A program made the position numbers and the translations under genes. The notes below the pieces were generated by a model. It saw only the letters and a list, made by a program, of their open reading frames with translations. It was not told the origin of the DNA and made no database searches. From contig CM048557.1 in the NCBI GenBank assembly GCA_026413225.1, positions 16,842,871-16,906,870 on the forward strand: 64,000 nucleotides of DNA, given 5' to 3'. Positions 52,801 to 62,790 of this stretch are shown piece after piece. Origin of the DNA: Otis tarda. Lineage: Eukaryota; Chordata; Aves; Otidiformes; Otididae. Positions within the stretch are counted from its first letter, which is position 1. Each line of letters starts with the position of its first letter.

Positions 52801-55800
52801 CTTCAGAAACTTTGGATTAAAACTAGTGATGTGTTAACAGAATGACAATTTTTACTCATGGAATACTCAGTATTTGACCCCAAATTTAATTTCCATATTT
52901 TTTTTCACTTGAAGGAAAATTTATTGTATCCCAAAGTCAGAGACTAGTTAAAGGAAAATAAATTCTTACTATTCAAATTATTATTCTCGTTGGCAGATCT
53001 TCTGCAGTTGTCTGTTAGTCTTTCTGTTTGACCCATGCAGCAATGCAGAGTTGGCTTTCCTGGCAGCAACACTGAACCCTGCACTAGTGAGAAGCAGGTT
53101 GCTTCTACATTTGGAGACTAATTTTGTTAGTGGAAGAAATATAATATGTGGGCTAATTTTTGTGTGTATATTAAACTGCACAATCTGGGTAATAATTTAA
53201 TCTAATAGGTATGTTATATTTCGTAACTTAAAGTGGTAATGAAAAGTCTTATTCTACTGCTGATGCTTTAAGGATATGTTAATGGCTTTGTACTTCTTGT
53301 ATGCAACTCTCCAGAACTCTTTTTGTATCATTCCCATCATTTTGGGATTGTACAAGACATTGATCTAATTAGAGTTAGAGCTTTGCCACATCCAACGAGT
53401 CAAAGCCACAGCCATTTTTGCAGTCAGTATGCAACAACTAATTTTCAAATCAGATGCTCGTCTGTAGTTCAGCTGATGGGATTGTTGGTGTCTAAGCACT
53501 CCTTTCACTGCTGTAGATGGCATCTTGTAGAGCATAATAGATCTTGTTTGTCACTGAGGAAAGCATACCAGTACCATCCATAAATATTGTACACAAAGGG
53601 CATATAACCTCTTTAACCTGCCTTTTAGTAGTCCATGGCATTGCAAGATCTTGGGACCTAATTAAAACCTCGTGTTCCAATCCAGTGCTAATTTCAGTGA
53701 ATGGTCTTTGTATTGAGCCATTAGTAAAACAAGATATGTTTAAAACTTCTGAGATGTATGTAACTATGTATGCAAGGGTTCTTTCTTCACTGACAACTTT
53801 TTATTTCTGGTGAAAGTAGTGTCAGCAGTGAAAGAAAACCAGCCCCAAGAGAATTGTGGATGGATCATTTAGGTTATTCCATAAAAACAATGTAAGTTGC
53901 TTCCCGTGGTAGAGCCAAGTCAGCTTACTGTTCTGGAATCTTTGAATTCCTGCGCTCATGTGCCATGGAAGACTCCTTTATCCACGGGCATCACACTACC
54001 AACAATGAGAGTGGAAAGTAGGAACTTCCTCGTTAAATATTGGATCACAATCATTCAGGTGTTTAAAAACATTTCTTTGAATTTCTCATGATCTAGCAAT
54101 TTTTGGTTTAGGCCTGTCTTGATAGAAACCCAGAAGCTTTCTTACCAAAGATTGGAAAAAGGAAACTAGGAGAAATTAAACCTCAACATAACAAAGGATG
54201 CAATTGCCAGCACTCAGGATGCCTCAAGAATTACTGTGAGTGCTTTGAGGTGAGTGAGGGAAACTTCCGTCTCATGAGTACCTTAACACCGACTATGTTC
54301 CTAACTAGTAGTTGCTAAAAATAATCACATCACTTCTTCCTTTTTATTTTTCATCATAAAACTTTTTGAACATAGGAGGCACAGTCTCTTTCTTACCATG
54401 TCTTTAAAGAACTGAATCTGACTGAAGTTGATCAGCTAAAATTTTCAGTATCAGGAGCTCTCAGCCAATGCCTTGCTCCAGAATAAATAAGGAATGTTTT
54501 TCCACTAATCCTGGTAGTTTTTTTTGCATCCATGGTGTTTTCTTATCTTGCAAAATTATCCACAAGTTGAGGGGAGGAGAGATTTGTCCATGTACGGAAT
54601 ATCAATGTCCACAGACAATCCATGTTAAAAAGCCTGTCTTCCTTCCTTCCTGTATTGACACTGATGGTCTCGCTCTGAGAGTATCCAACACCAGCACATT
54701 TAGAATAAGACCCTGGTGGTATAGCTCCAATGGTTGCTCAAATCTATGTTTAATTTAAGATTTATATGATTTTTATTCTTAGTATTCTGTATTTACCAGG
54801 CTAAAATTATGTGTTCCTCTATTTGCAACTGCATTGGTTGCAAAAATTATGAAGAAAGTCCAGACGAAAAAAAAAAATTTAATGTGCTAAACTACATGAA
54901 CATTGGAAATAATGAAGGAAATAGCCCAATTTTAACATCAACGTTCAAGATGTTACCAGAATTGAAGACAGACAGGTGAATATTTGGAAATAGCAATGCA
55001 TAATCCATTGCTCTGACTTCATTAATTTTTTGTGTAAACACTATCATAATTATCTAAGAAATAGTGACTGAAGTGACAGATTACTTATATACAAGGAATC
55101 ACTTCATGTAACATTTGCCATCTTGTTTCTATAAGTAAAAAAATATCTAAAGAAGAGGCTATAACTATCCTTTAATAATATAGTTTACAGAGTTCAGGGG
55201 TGTATGTATTAGTTCTGCTTACAAAACAGCAGTTATTTGTGTATTGATCACATATTTCATTTTCAACTTATTTTTCCCCTTAGCTACTTCATGTTTTTCC
55301 TTCAGTTTCTCTGTTCTTAAATTTTTTGTGTTCAAGCATTCATTTCTAACAAAACCGCGACCAAAGAAGTACTAATAAAATTATGTTTTTAATGTTTGTG
55401 ATGTTCAATTAATAAGCGTGTTTATATCACTGTTTCTTTCCCATCTTTTCATCCTTTGGCCCACCTCCTGTCAATTTGATTTGTGTTGGCAATTTGGATT
55501 GTAAAATACTCTAAGGCCATACTATCCTGATGTTGTTATGCTTTCTAACATAGTTGTAGCCTAATCTCTCTTTTTAGTTAGTTTATAGTAATTTGCCTAA
55601 TAAATAGAAACGCTTGTTAATAGCAATTAAATTAATTGAATCACCTCTTGATTGATTTTAGGGAGCTTTAGAGCTCCAGGCTCTAAAATTTTCAGTTTGC
55701 ATACATAATTTTCTTTGCTTCTTTGCATCAACCATTACCTTGAAATTCTTATCTTAATTCAATTTTTAAAAATACTTTCTGATTCCCTATTTTTAAAATA

Positions 55801-56619
55801 TTTAATAACTTCTGCTGTTGGTAGTGTATTGATGGGGTAGATGGTGCCTTTGCTTGAATCACACAGTAGGATGAGTTATGTTATTAATATAGTAGAATGA
55901 GTTATGATGTTAATGACTGGTAGTTTCAAGAGTTTATTCAAAGCAAGGCTGCTAAGGTGCCATTCAGGGAATCCTTGAGGGTCTTGGTGCTGTTTCCTTT
56001 AACAGCAGTTAAGCGGGCTGAATTTACATTTAGTACCTCCTAGACCCTGACTAAGCCTTTTTAACACGTTTCCTTGTATGTGAGGGCAGGATATGACTAT
56101 TGCGTGCAGATGGAGGAAGAGGCTTGTTGTATAACCTTTCTCTATCTGCACCTGTTGGGCAGTATTTGCATAGATTAATTATGTAGTGTGAACACAGTCT
56201 TCCATGTGATAAGTCAGAAAAACTCAGAAGCAATCTGTTAGAAGCAGAATCTATCCAGTGCAGAACAGTGAAATTCCTACAAGGACGTATCTTATGGTAA
56301 CAGTGCAGCTACTCTGATCCACCTCTGTGTATTCCAACTCTTAACCGAGTTTTGCAGTTTGTCTTTTAAAATATTTTGTGTATTTAAAATGGAGATATTT
56401 CATACGAGTTTATTTTCCCTTGTCAGGCAACCAGCTGTATGTACATCTTGGGAAGAAGTGAAAGCAATATGTGCTTGTCTCCTGGTGCAAGCTGAAGAGG
56501 CAGAAAAAAGAGGTTATTCTGTCTGTCTAGCTGAGCGGATGATCATGGAGGAGTTTGGGAGGTGTTTATCCCAGATCCTACATGCAGAATTGAAATCTGA
56601 AGGACTGAAAGTTGAATAA
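43365..56619 (+). CDS. TESMIN: TESMIN (MTL5), CXC-domain germ-cell DNA-binding protein (coding span, 10 exons seen)
   Basis: Tesmin belongs to the tesmin/TSO1 CXC family with LIN54 and works in the nucleus of meiotic male germ cells. From ATG 43365 ten exons join into 537 codons (human about 508). Residues 1-320 are acidic and Ser/Asn-rich with no known fold. CXC motif 1 spans about 323-357 ([33 protein letters not shown]). The linker contains [16 protein letters not shown] motif 2 spans about 397-430 ([31 protein letters not shown]). The DNA-reading tyrosines of this family match Tyr336 and Tyr410. A C-terminal helical region (about 481-525, [32 protein letters not shown]) resembles the LIN54 C-terminus. 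LIN54 itself is less likely because of the CPT1A neighbour and the divergent N-terminus. The true start is uncertain, because the first exon stays open upstream of this ATG. Confidence 0.94.
43848..46815 (+). other. TESMIN: TESMIN intron after first visible exon
   Basis: 3.0 kb and AT-rich. A more GC-rich patch at about 44765-44960 (GGTGCCAGGCTGACACAGGG) is unlike its surroundings, but I cannot assign it to a gene or repeat family. Confidence 0.7.
46816..46974 (+). CDS. TESMIN: TESMIN exon, residues 162-214
   Basis: Acceptor TATTTCAG, donor GTAATT. It encodes [20 protein letters not shown], then [18 protein letters not shown]. It has 53 codons in phase 0. Confidence 0.85.
47563..47636. repeat. 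15-bp minisatellite (TTTATATCTATATGC)n
   Basis: About five imperfect copies of a 15-bp unit. It ends about 40 bp before the acceptor of the next TESMIN exon, so it overlaps the likely branch-point zone. Confidence 0.9.
47678..47798 (+). CDS. TESMIN: TESMIN exon, residues 215-255
   Basis: Acceptor CATTCCAG, donor GTACAA. It encodes [20 protein letters not shown], then [20 protein letters not shown]. One base spills to the next exon. Confidence 0.88.
47799..49555 (+). other. TESMIN: TESMIN intron
   Basis: 1.76 kb. No gene or clear transposon is seen. A small GC-richer patch occurs at 48065-48165. Confidence 0.7.
49556..49632 (+). CDS. TESMIN: TESMIN exon, residues 255-280
   Basis: Acceptor TTTTCAG, donor GTAAAG. 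It encodes [20 protein letters not shown], then VLNEQE. It has 77 nt and restores phase 0. Confidence 0.9.
49633..51097 (+). other. TESMIN: TESMIN intron
   Basis: 1.46 kb of AT-rich sequence without a recognisable element. Confidence 0.75.
51098..51189 (+). CDS. TESMIN: TESMIN exon, residues 281-311
   Basis: Acceptor CTTGAATAG, donor GTAAGA. It encodes [20 protein letters not shown], then [11 protein letters not shown]. Two bases of the last codon are left over, and the join to the next exon is in frame. Confidence 0.85.
51190..51832 (+). other. TESMIN: TESMIN intron
   Basis: 0.64 kb. Nothing is recognised. The short open frame around 51454-51687 has no domain. Confidence 0.75.
51833..51904 (+). 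CDS. TESMIN: TESMIN exon, residues 311-335 (CXC motif 1, first half)
   Basis: Acceptor TGTGTAG, donor GTAAGT. It encodes [20 protein letters not shown], then CLK and part of Leu335. The [13 protein letters not shown] cysteine pattern opens the first CXC motif. Confidence 0.95.
52500..52602 (+). CDS. TESMIN: TESMIN exon, residues 335-369 (CXC motif 1, second half)
   Basis: Acceptor AATCATAG, donor GTAAAA. It encodes [20 protein letters not shown], then [14 protein letters not shown]. Tyr336 is the family's DNA-contact tyrosine. Confidence 0.97.
52603..54111 (+). other. TESMIN: TESMIN intron, with (AAAAG)n at the donor
   Basis: A 1.5 kb intron. The donor runs straight into a purine microsatellite, GTAAAAAAAGAAAAGAAAAG. 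A segment at about 53320-54060 is richer in GC than the rest but frame-broken on both strands. I could not identify it. Confidence 0.65.
54112..54249 (+). CDS. TESMIN: TESMIN exon, residues 370-415 (linker and CXC motif 2, first half)
   Basis: Acceptor GGTTTAG, donor GTGAGT. It encodes [20 protein letters not shown], then the cysteine stretch [19 protein letters not shown]. The RNPEAF linker is a hallmark of the CRC domain. Confidence 0.97.
54800..54975 (+). CDS. TESMIN: TESMIN exon, residues 416-474 (CXC motif 2, second half)
   Basis: Acceptor TTACCAG, donor GTGAAT. It encodes [20 protein letters not shown], then a lysine cluster (PDEKKKF) written with 11 consecutive A bases, and ends near MLPELKTDR. 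Confidence 0.95.
54867..54877 (+). repeat. TESMIN: Coding A11 homopolymer in TESMIN
   Basis: Eleven A bases inside the coding exon, read in frame as the end of a Glu codon plus three Lys codons. Confidence 0.9.
54976..56426 (+). other. TESMIN: Last TESMIN intron
   Basis: 1.45 kb of AT-rich sequence with no recognised transposon or coding exon. Confidence 0.75.
56427..56619 (+). CDS. TESMIN: TESMIN last coding exon, residues 474-537
   Basis: Acceptor CCTTGTCAG. It encodes [20 protein letters not shown], then [20 protein letters not shown] and [14 protein letters not shown]. It ends GLKVE with TAA at 56617-56619. It matches the conserved C-terminal helical region of LIN54/tesmin proteins. Confidence 0.96.
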
Positions 56620-57650
56620 TGGCCAATGTATTATAAAGCAAATAATTACTAATATTGATATGTTGCCATGGTCTCCATGATTTTGCTACTTAATGATCTT
56701 ATTTGATCTTTCATAGGAATAATTTCACTGGCTTCAGCTGAATTCTTTCTGAGTTATGCTGGTGTAAGCGAAACCAGCACCACATCCAGCATTTTTCTAA
56801 GTAACTTAGTACTGTTAAAGCTTATTCTGTTTTCTACTGAAACAGATTTTCTGTGTAGTTAGGGCTTTCTGAGCCTATTTTTCAGTCTTAGAATCTTATT
56901 AAAAGTAAGTGTAACTTAAGATTACGTTATTTGATGTTTATGTGAGTGGAAATGCAGTAAAAACTGAGTAAGAATTTGCTATCTTAGTTTGGTTATTTTA
57001 TGAATTGTGAAGCAATTCTGTTTCCAGTGGTAGTAGGCAAATCTACTAAGTTTTTTGGTCTTCTCTGTTTTGGCAGCTTATTTCTGTGGTCTGCAGATGT
57101 ACTATTTTTGAAAAACTGAGCAATGTTGTCAGTAGGTTTGGTAGTTACTGTTGGGAAAAAACCCCATACCTGACTTTGTTCAACATTAGATTTGTTAAAC
57201 AGATGAGCCTCATAAAAAATAGGAGGAAGATGACCTCCTTTTTACTCCTGTTGGAAAGTACAAGCATTTGTGATGGGAAAATCTTTTATGTACATGGCAT
57301 TTAGGATTGACATTTGCTGAATCCTACATTTGCAATCCAGTTTCTCTCAAAGTTTGGAATAGCTTTTGTTTAATTATTCATTTTTCTTATGTGGACATTT
57401 TCTCTGTGACATTTCTTCCTCTTCTCATTCTCACTGTTTGAATAATAGTAGATTTTATTTTCTCTAACAGGAGTAAGCTATTTGCTGCCATGTTTCTGGA
57501 AAAGAAAAAAAAAGTCATCTAAATGAATTGACAGATTATATAAAAATTAAAGCTCTTTGGTTTTAGACATTTTATGCTAAGTTAATAATACATGCTTAGA
57601 TATTTTTGATGTTTATGCTTGAAAGAATAAAGATATTCTTCATGTGATGC
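56620..57650 (+). other. TESMIN: TESMIN 3' UTR (proposed) with poly(A) signal
   Basis: About 1 kb after the stop. AATAAA at 57626-57631 is followed by TTCATGTGATGCTGATTC, a modest GT-rich partner. No better signal occurs nearer the stop. Confidence 0.5.
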
Positions 57651-57984
57651 TGATTCATGAAAAATTCTTGCCAGGACAATAGGTCAGACTGCATGCTATT
57701 TTAAAACTTTGTTTAATAAGAGGGAGGGCTTTTTTATTAGTTGTAGTTGATATGTGAATGGATTGCATTTTGTATCTTTGTTTTTAACAAATGCTGCTGG
57801 AGATTGCTGAAGGTCACAGGAGAAAATGTATTCTCAAGGTGCTTCGTAAGTGGTATGGCACCATCAGTACTCTTCACCTTTTCCTGGGCACTTCAATTCC
57901 TAAGATGATTTCTCTTTATTTTGAAATTAATACCTACATAAAGGCATCATCTTGAAAAATATTTTCCCCCCGATCAAGTTATTA

Positions 57985-57992
57985 TGACGTCA
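57985..57992. promoter_or_regulatory. Full palindromic CRE (TGACGTCA)
   Basis: A perfect CREB/ATF octamer in CpG-poor intergenic DNA, 1.37 kb past the TESMIN stop. Functional status is unknown. Confidence 0.3.
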
Positions 57993-60190
57993 TAGATCAG
58001 AACAGCACACAAGAGCTGTATAGTCAATAGATACTACCTAAGGAAGCAAAGCATGAAGAAAAGAAGAAAGCAGCCTGTATTGCTAAATCATACCTTGAAA
58101 TAAAATTTCAGAAATCAGCTCACTAAAATTCCCAGTAGAAGTGAGGTTGAGTTGGGTTAACATTAGTAAACAAGAAACTAAGTTTAGGGCTAGTGATGTA
58201 AGTATGGATTAAAAATAGCAATTAGGAGCAGAAATGCAAAATAAAATTCAAAATTATTGAGAGGAGTAGAAAATTATAAATACATTGTAAAAGAAACTTA
58301 GAATCCTTGAAAAACTGAGTTTAGTGTAATACAGTCTCATCTTCAGATGCATCTTAATTTGAACACAGCAGGAGACAATGCTGGAATATAAAATCACAAG
58401 TTGTTAAACCCAAAAGAGACTTGAGCTCTAATGATGACAAAAAACTATTAGGAAGAAAAATTGTAAGATTTTGACTAGTCAAGAGGTTGGAAAATGATAA
58501 ATAAAGAGGAAAGAAATCACAGATAAAATTTAAAATAAATAATACAGAGAATTAAAATGGAATTAGAGTGGGAAAGGTAAGAGAATTCTGCCACCAAAAG
58601 TAAAGGGTATGAGTGGAGGGTAGAGATACAAATAACATAGTAAGGGAAATGAATGAAGAAGACATCAGCTACAGCTTTGAGCAACATTCCTAGGCTCTTA
58701 TCTCTCATAAACATGACATATATAATGTTGAGACTTTCACCCAGGGTGCCAGCTAAGAAGCCTTGAGGGAAAGTTTCTACATTTTCTGCATGAATTTTGA
58801 AGTCACTGTATAAATGAGGCAGGCATAAATGAAGTTAATATCAATTTGATAATAAAAAATACAAGGCACTAGAATGTGGAAGACTTACACTAAAGCAACA
58901 AAAAAACCCAGCTATTTAGATGTAAAAAACTGAAATTAATTATATTTTTCATTATAGAGAACTAAAACTGGTTTGATTTAATATTATCAATAATATATAT
59001 CAAAGAAGGCTATATATTCATAAAGAAAGCTAAAACTAGTTTAGTGCTCTTATAAGTAATGCTTTTTGTAGTCAGTGGTGAAATTCTTTGAGAACAACAT
59101 TGAAACAGCCACAGATTTCTTCCTGAAACAGTTGGACAAGAAATATGTATCAATTTTCTTAACTAAGTGTAGCCCTTTTCTACTAAAGAAAGATTTGGTT
59201 TTGTAACAAAGATGAAAACTATCTTGGGGGAAAGGGCACCAGAAATCCAGTCCTCATAGGTCAAGAGGTTGATAGCTGTACAGAAAAGATTGAGAAGAAG
59301 AACTTTTAACTGAATAGAATCGGAACATGTACTATATTAGGGATAAAATAGCTTTTCAAAGAAGTTGATAATTTGCCTTTCTGTTTCATACAAGGATCTT
59401 GGAAATTAGATACTAATGAATGGAACTTCTTCAAATGGCTTTATGTGAACAACCAAGCAGAATTGCCTTCAGTCACTGCTGCTTCGTCTAACAAAAGAAA
59501 CCCTGGCCCCAGCAAATAAATAAATAAAAAGGAAAAGGATAGCTAAGAGATGAAGTATGGATAGCTCTCTATAGCAGCTATTGTGCTGCTCTTGGTAATG
59601 GGTCTTCTTTTCTTTTAACAGTATTTTGTAATTTGTTCAATTTCTGAATATGAAATTATGATATATCAGAAATATATGATATTCATGTTTCTGAGGAAAC
59701 AAGCAGGAGTTAAAAACCAAGCAAGCCCATGGATTCATAACTCCAGGAGCTACTTATATTTCAGCCTTGCAGATAAAACACAAAGACCTTTTTGAAACTA
59801 GCAATGTGTCAATCTAATCTGAAAATAACAAGAAATATTAATATTTTAAAAATAGGTAAGGATAGAGATTATTTTGGTGGGTACAAGTGCAAAGTTACTT
59901 AAAGCAAACTTTCTCATCCAATGTCTTTTTTCTATTTCATTTTTTACCTACAGGTGTATCAGACAGTACTCTAAAGGCTTGGTAAACTGTTGTCAAGATC
60001 TTCTGGCATCAGCGCATTAAAATTATTTCACAGAAGTCTCTGAAATTCAGAAGCTCAGACACTTTTAAGAGGTGTCACTTGGCTCATAATCATGCAGTTC
60101 AGCTCCAGGATGTTGTAGTGTGGTATATGAGATCTTATTTAGAGGTATGGATTGGTACAGAATAAAAATTATGCGGAGAACTTAATTTCT

Positions 60191-60225
60191 CATATATATA
60201 TATATATATATCTATATATATATAT
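60191..60225. repeat. (TA)n microsatellite
   Basis: About 35 bp of alternating TA with one interruption (ATCTATA). Confidence 0.92.
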
Positions 60226-60864
60226 GACGGAAGTGAAACACAGTGCAATTCTCTCCATGAGATCTTTACAGAAAAATTGAAAGTTGCTATCTGATGCCTT
60301 CCCTATTGGTTAGCTTTGGAGTTTGCCCCTGTTTAATTAGGGCAGGTGTCATCAAATTTAGTCAACTGTTCTTATGGGCCTTAGGGATTAAATGTTTCCT
60401 TTTCAATCTACAGATTTAAAAAAGTGTATCACTTTCTGACAGGAGACCCCTTCTCCTTTTGCACTACTGGTTCCATTTGAGAAACTGACATATATGGACA
60501 GAAGAAGAAAAGGGTAAATGTCAAAAGAGCCCCAGTTTTAATAGAGAGAAGAATGTAGAGAAACATGAAAGCAAACGGAGGTATGAGTGACACACCTCAG
60601 AGAGAATGTCAGCTGGAGCAAAGTAGCAACGTGCAAGAAATAGCTTCTAATTCTATATTTGTTTTGCATCAGTTTGAAGCAAGAGGAGGAAAAAACAAAG
60701 TTGTGAATTATATGGTGAATCAAAAGGTGGCTCTAAGCTACCACTATTCATTCATTTTATGTAGTTGTGAAAAGCTTAATACTGTTCTAGGGAATATTAG
60801 AAAATGTATTTTCAGTAGAGAGAGGAAAATGTTTGTATTATTTTATTAAATGCTGCTAAATCTT

Positions 60865-61265
60865 CATTTGGAATACTGTATACAGTTCTGGTCATCTGTG
60901 CTCAAGAAAGATAAACTTAATTTGGAACAGATGCAGTTCTCAGAAAAGCTCCTGGGATGAATGAGAGAATGGAATATCAGTCTTTAGGTGGAAAGAACAA
61001 AGGAATTTGATTTAGTCTAGCCTGAGAGGAGATACGATTCCTCTTTATAAATAAATTCAGGGGATAAATACCAAAGAGGGATAGAGGCTGTTAAAGATAC
61101 AGGAATCATATAACTTCAATTTGGAATGGAAAGTAAGTTTTCCTAACCATTTGAAGAGTAAGGTTCTGAAAAGATCTTCCAGATAGGGTAATATGAGCCA
61201 GGAACCTAAACTGTTTAAAAATGGAACTTCAAAAATTGCATAATTAAAACAGATTTCCTGGAGAC
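60865..61265 (+). mobile_element. Ancient L3/CR1-like LINE relic (sense)
   Basis: TTTGGAATACTGTATACAGT and TCTGGTCATCTGTGCTCAAG, then a decayed version of 'GATTTAGTCTGGAAAAGAGA', CTTCAATTTGGAATGGAAAG and TTTTCCTAACCATTTGAAGA. These are the order and wording of the L3/CR1 RT C-terminal region in amniotes. It is highly diverged and carries many stops. Confidence 0.65.
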
Positions 61266-61786
61266 AATAAGTTATGTCTGTGGTAGAAGGCTTTGGGTGT
61301 CTATATATATTGACATTTTCAAGGGATTTTGAAAGGAGAGACAGTAGGTTATGCCATATTTTCTTTGCATGAATCTCATATTTCAGATCTTTTGCTGGGC
61401 ACCTATGGCACCCAGAAAAGTATTTCTTCTCCTTGATATGTCATTCTTAGAACCCCTAAGTACTGAACACCAACAGATGCTAAGGCAAAATGCAAGCACT
61501 GTGCATTCACTTTCCTAGAGATATTAAATTCCTCTGTTCAAATGTGGGAGGAGAAGGTACATCTGTGCTTGGTATTTTCAGGCTTTGTCAGTGCATAGGC
61601 AGCCTGTGCCTTTTGACTGTCTTTTCAATTCTTCACTCAAAGGGAGTTCCAGATACTCCCTTTTCAGTATTTTGTATCTAGAAATTTCTCCTGTTGCTGT
61701 CCTATTAACTTAGCCCCGGGTTAAGTTTGGGCAGCTAATTTTTCCCCCTTCCGTTGTATGCAGTGTCTGGCAATTTCTCACACCCT

Positions 61787-61827
61787 ATTGGGCTAGCCCT
61801 GGCCAGATCTGGCCTTCTGTATAAATA
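61787..61827 (+). promoter_or_regulatory. Candidate core promoter: inverted CCAAT plus TATAAATA
   Basis: ATTGG (61787-61791, CCAAT on the other strand) lies about 30 bp upstream of TATAAATA (61820-61827), in a locally GC-richer stretch. It could belong to a worn LTR or be chance. No transcript model follows it. Confidence 0.25.
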
Positions 61828-62377
61828 CCTTAACAATCAATGAGTATTACTGGAAGTTATTAACTTTGTACAGATGCAATATTATTATATTCATTGTATT
61901 CTATTTTACTGCACTGATAGTGGTAGCAGTCATTTCTTATTGGATGATAAAACTCTAGTGTCATCATTTAATCCCTGTGTTTAAGTGATTTTTGGTTCAC
62001 ATTTTTGAGTTGCAGGAATAAAAAAAAAAAGAAAAAAATGATGACTATACTTGTAGAGACAGTTCTGTGTATGTTTGGTACTTTGGGCATGTCTGTATTT
62101 CTGCTTCTGGGGTAAAGCAGTGGTAAGTCAGCTCATTGTAATCAGTTAATAGAGCGCATGGGCAACTGTACGCAAAGGGTCTTCACTCCAGCTGTTGCAG
62201 TGTGGCAACCTGCTGTGGCATGCTGTATGTTGCTTATTCATTACAGTTCTTTTTTACAATCATAGTTACTAACTAATTAAGCTATGTCAGACAGGCCTTT
62301 TGAGAGGTTCTGATAGTTAACAAATTTACTAACTAACGGCAAACCACAGAGCTCTGTTTACAGAAATGATGTTGTTT

Positions 62378-62490
62378 GTGGCTAAGGAGCTAGAGAGGGA
62401 CTTCAGAGACCTGAATTCACTTCTCAGCTCTGCTACAGATTTCCTGGCTGGTCTTGAGAGATTCACTGAATTTCCATGGCCTTAATTCAG
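62378..62490 (+). mobile_element. MIR-like SINE core
   Basis: AGAGACCTGAATTCACTTCT, CAGCTCTGCTACAGATTTCC and TTCACTGAATTTCCATGGCC follow the MIR core order ('GACCTGGGTTCAATTCCCAGCTCTGCCACT', then the sequence before 'CTCAGTTTCC'). It is diverged and lacks a clear tRNA head. Confidence 0.55.
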
Positions 62491-62599
62491 GACAATATTT
62501 GAGTGAATACTGGATAGTAAAGTCAAGCATGTTGTCAAGGAACTTCTTGAATGAGGACTCCTGGAAGCGGGATGACAGGCCCCTCGCTCCCCCTTGTTT

Positions 62600-62790
62600 T
62601 CCTTTAGTCTGCCAGTTATTTGGGGCTTAGTCCATAACCTGTCCAAAGTGTCTCCGTTTACTTCAGCGAGCTCTGAGACAGGCCTTTAGAAAGAATAAGG
62701 AATGTCAGACCCTGAGCAGCTACCTAACAGAACGGGGCCCTGATCCCAGCTGAGGCTTCTACTATAACATAAATTATAGAAATACTGCTA
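62600..62790 (+). mobile_element. Ancient amniote retroposon 3' tail
   Basis: AGAACGGGGCCCTGATCCCA followed by GCTGAGGCTTCTACTATAAC and ATAAATTATAG resembles a tail common in reptile and turtle CR1/L3-type retroposons ('ACGGGGCCCTGATCC...CTACTGTAATACAAATAATA'), as I remember it. The family assignment is tentative. Confidence 0.45.

Noticed and set aside
53492-53680. Possible retroviral or retrogene fragment on the minus strand
   Set aside because: The short frame is interrupted on both sides, and no retroviral or cellular motif could be recognised. It is kept only as an unidentified segment.
60565-60849. 94-codon open frame on the + strand
   Set aside because: No domain, no splice or homology support, and it lies in A-rich intergenic sequence next to an L3 relic.
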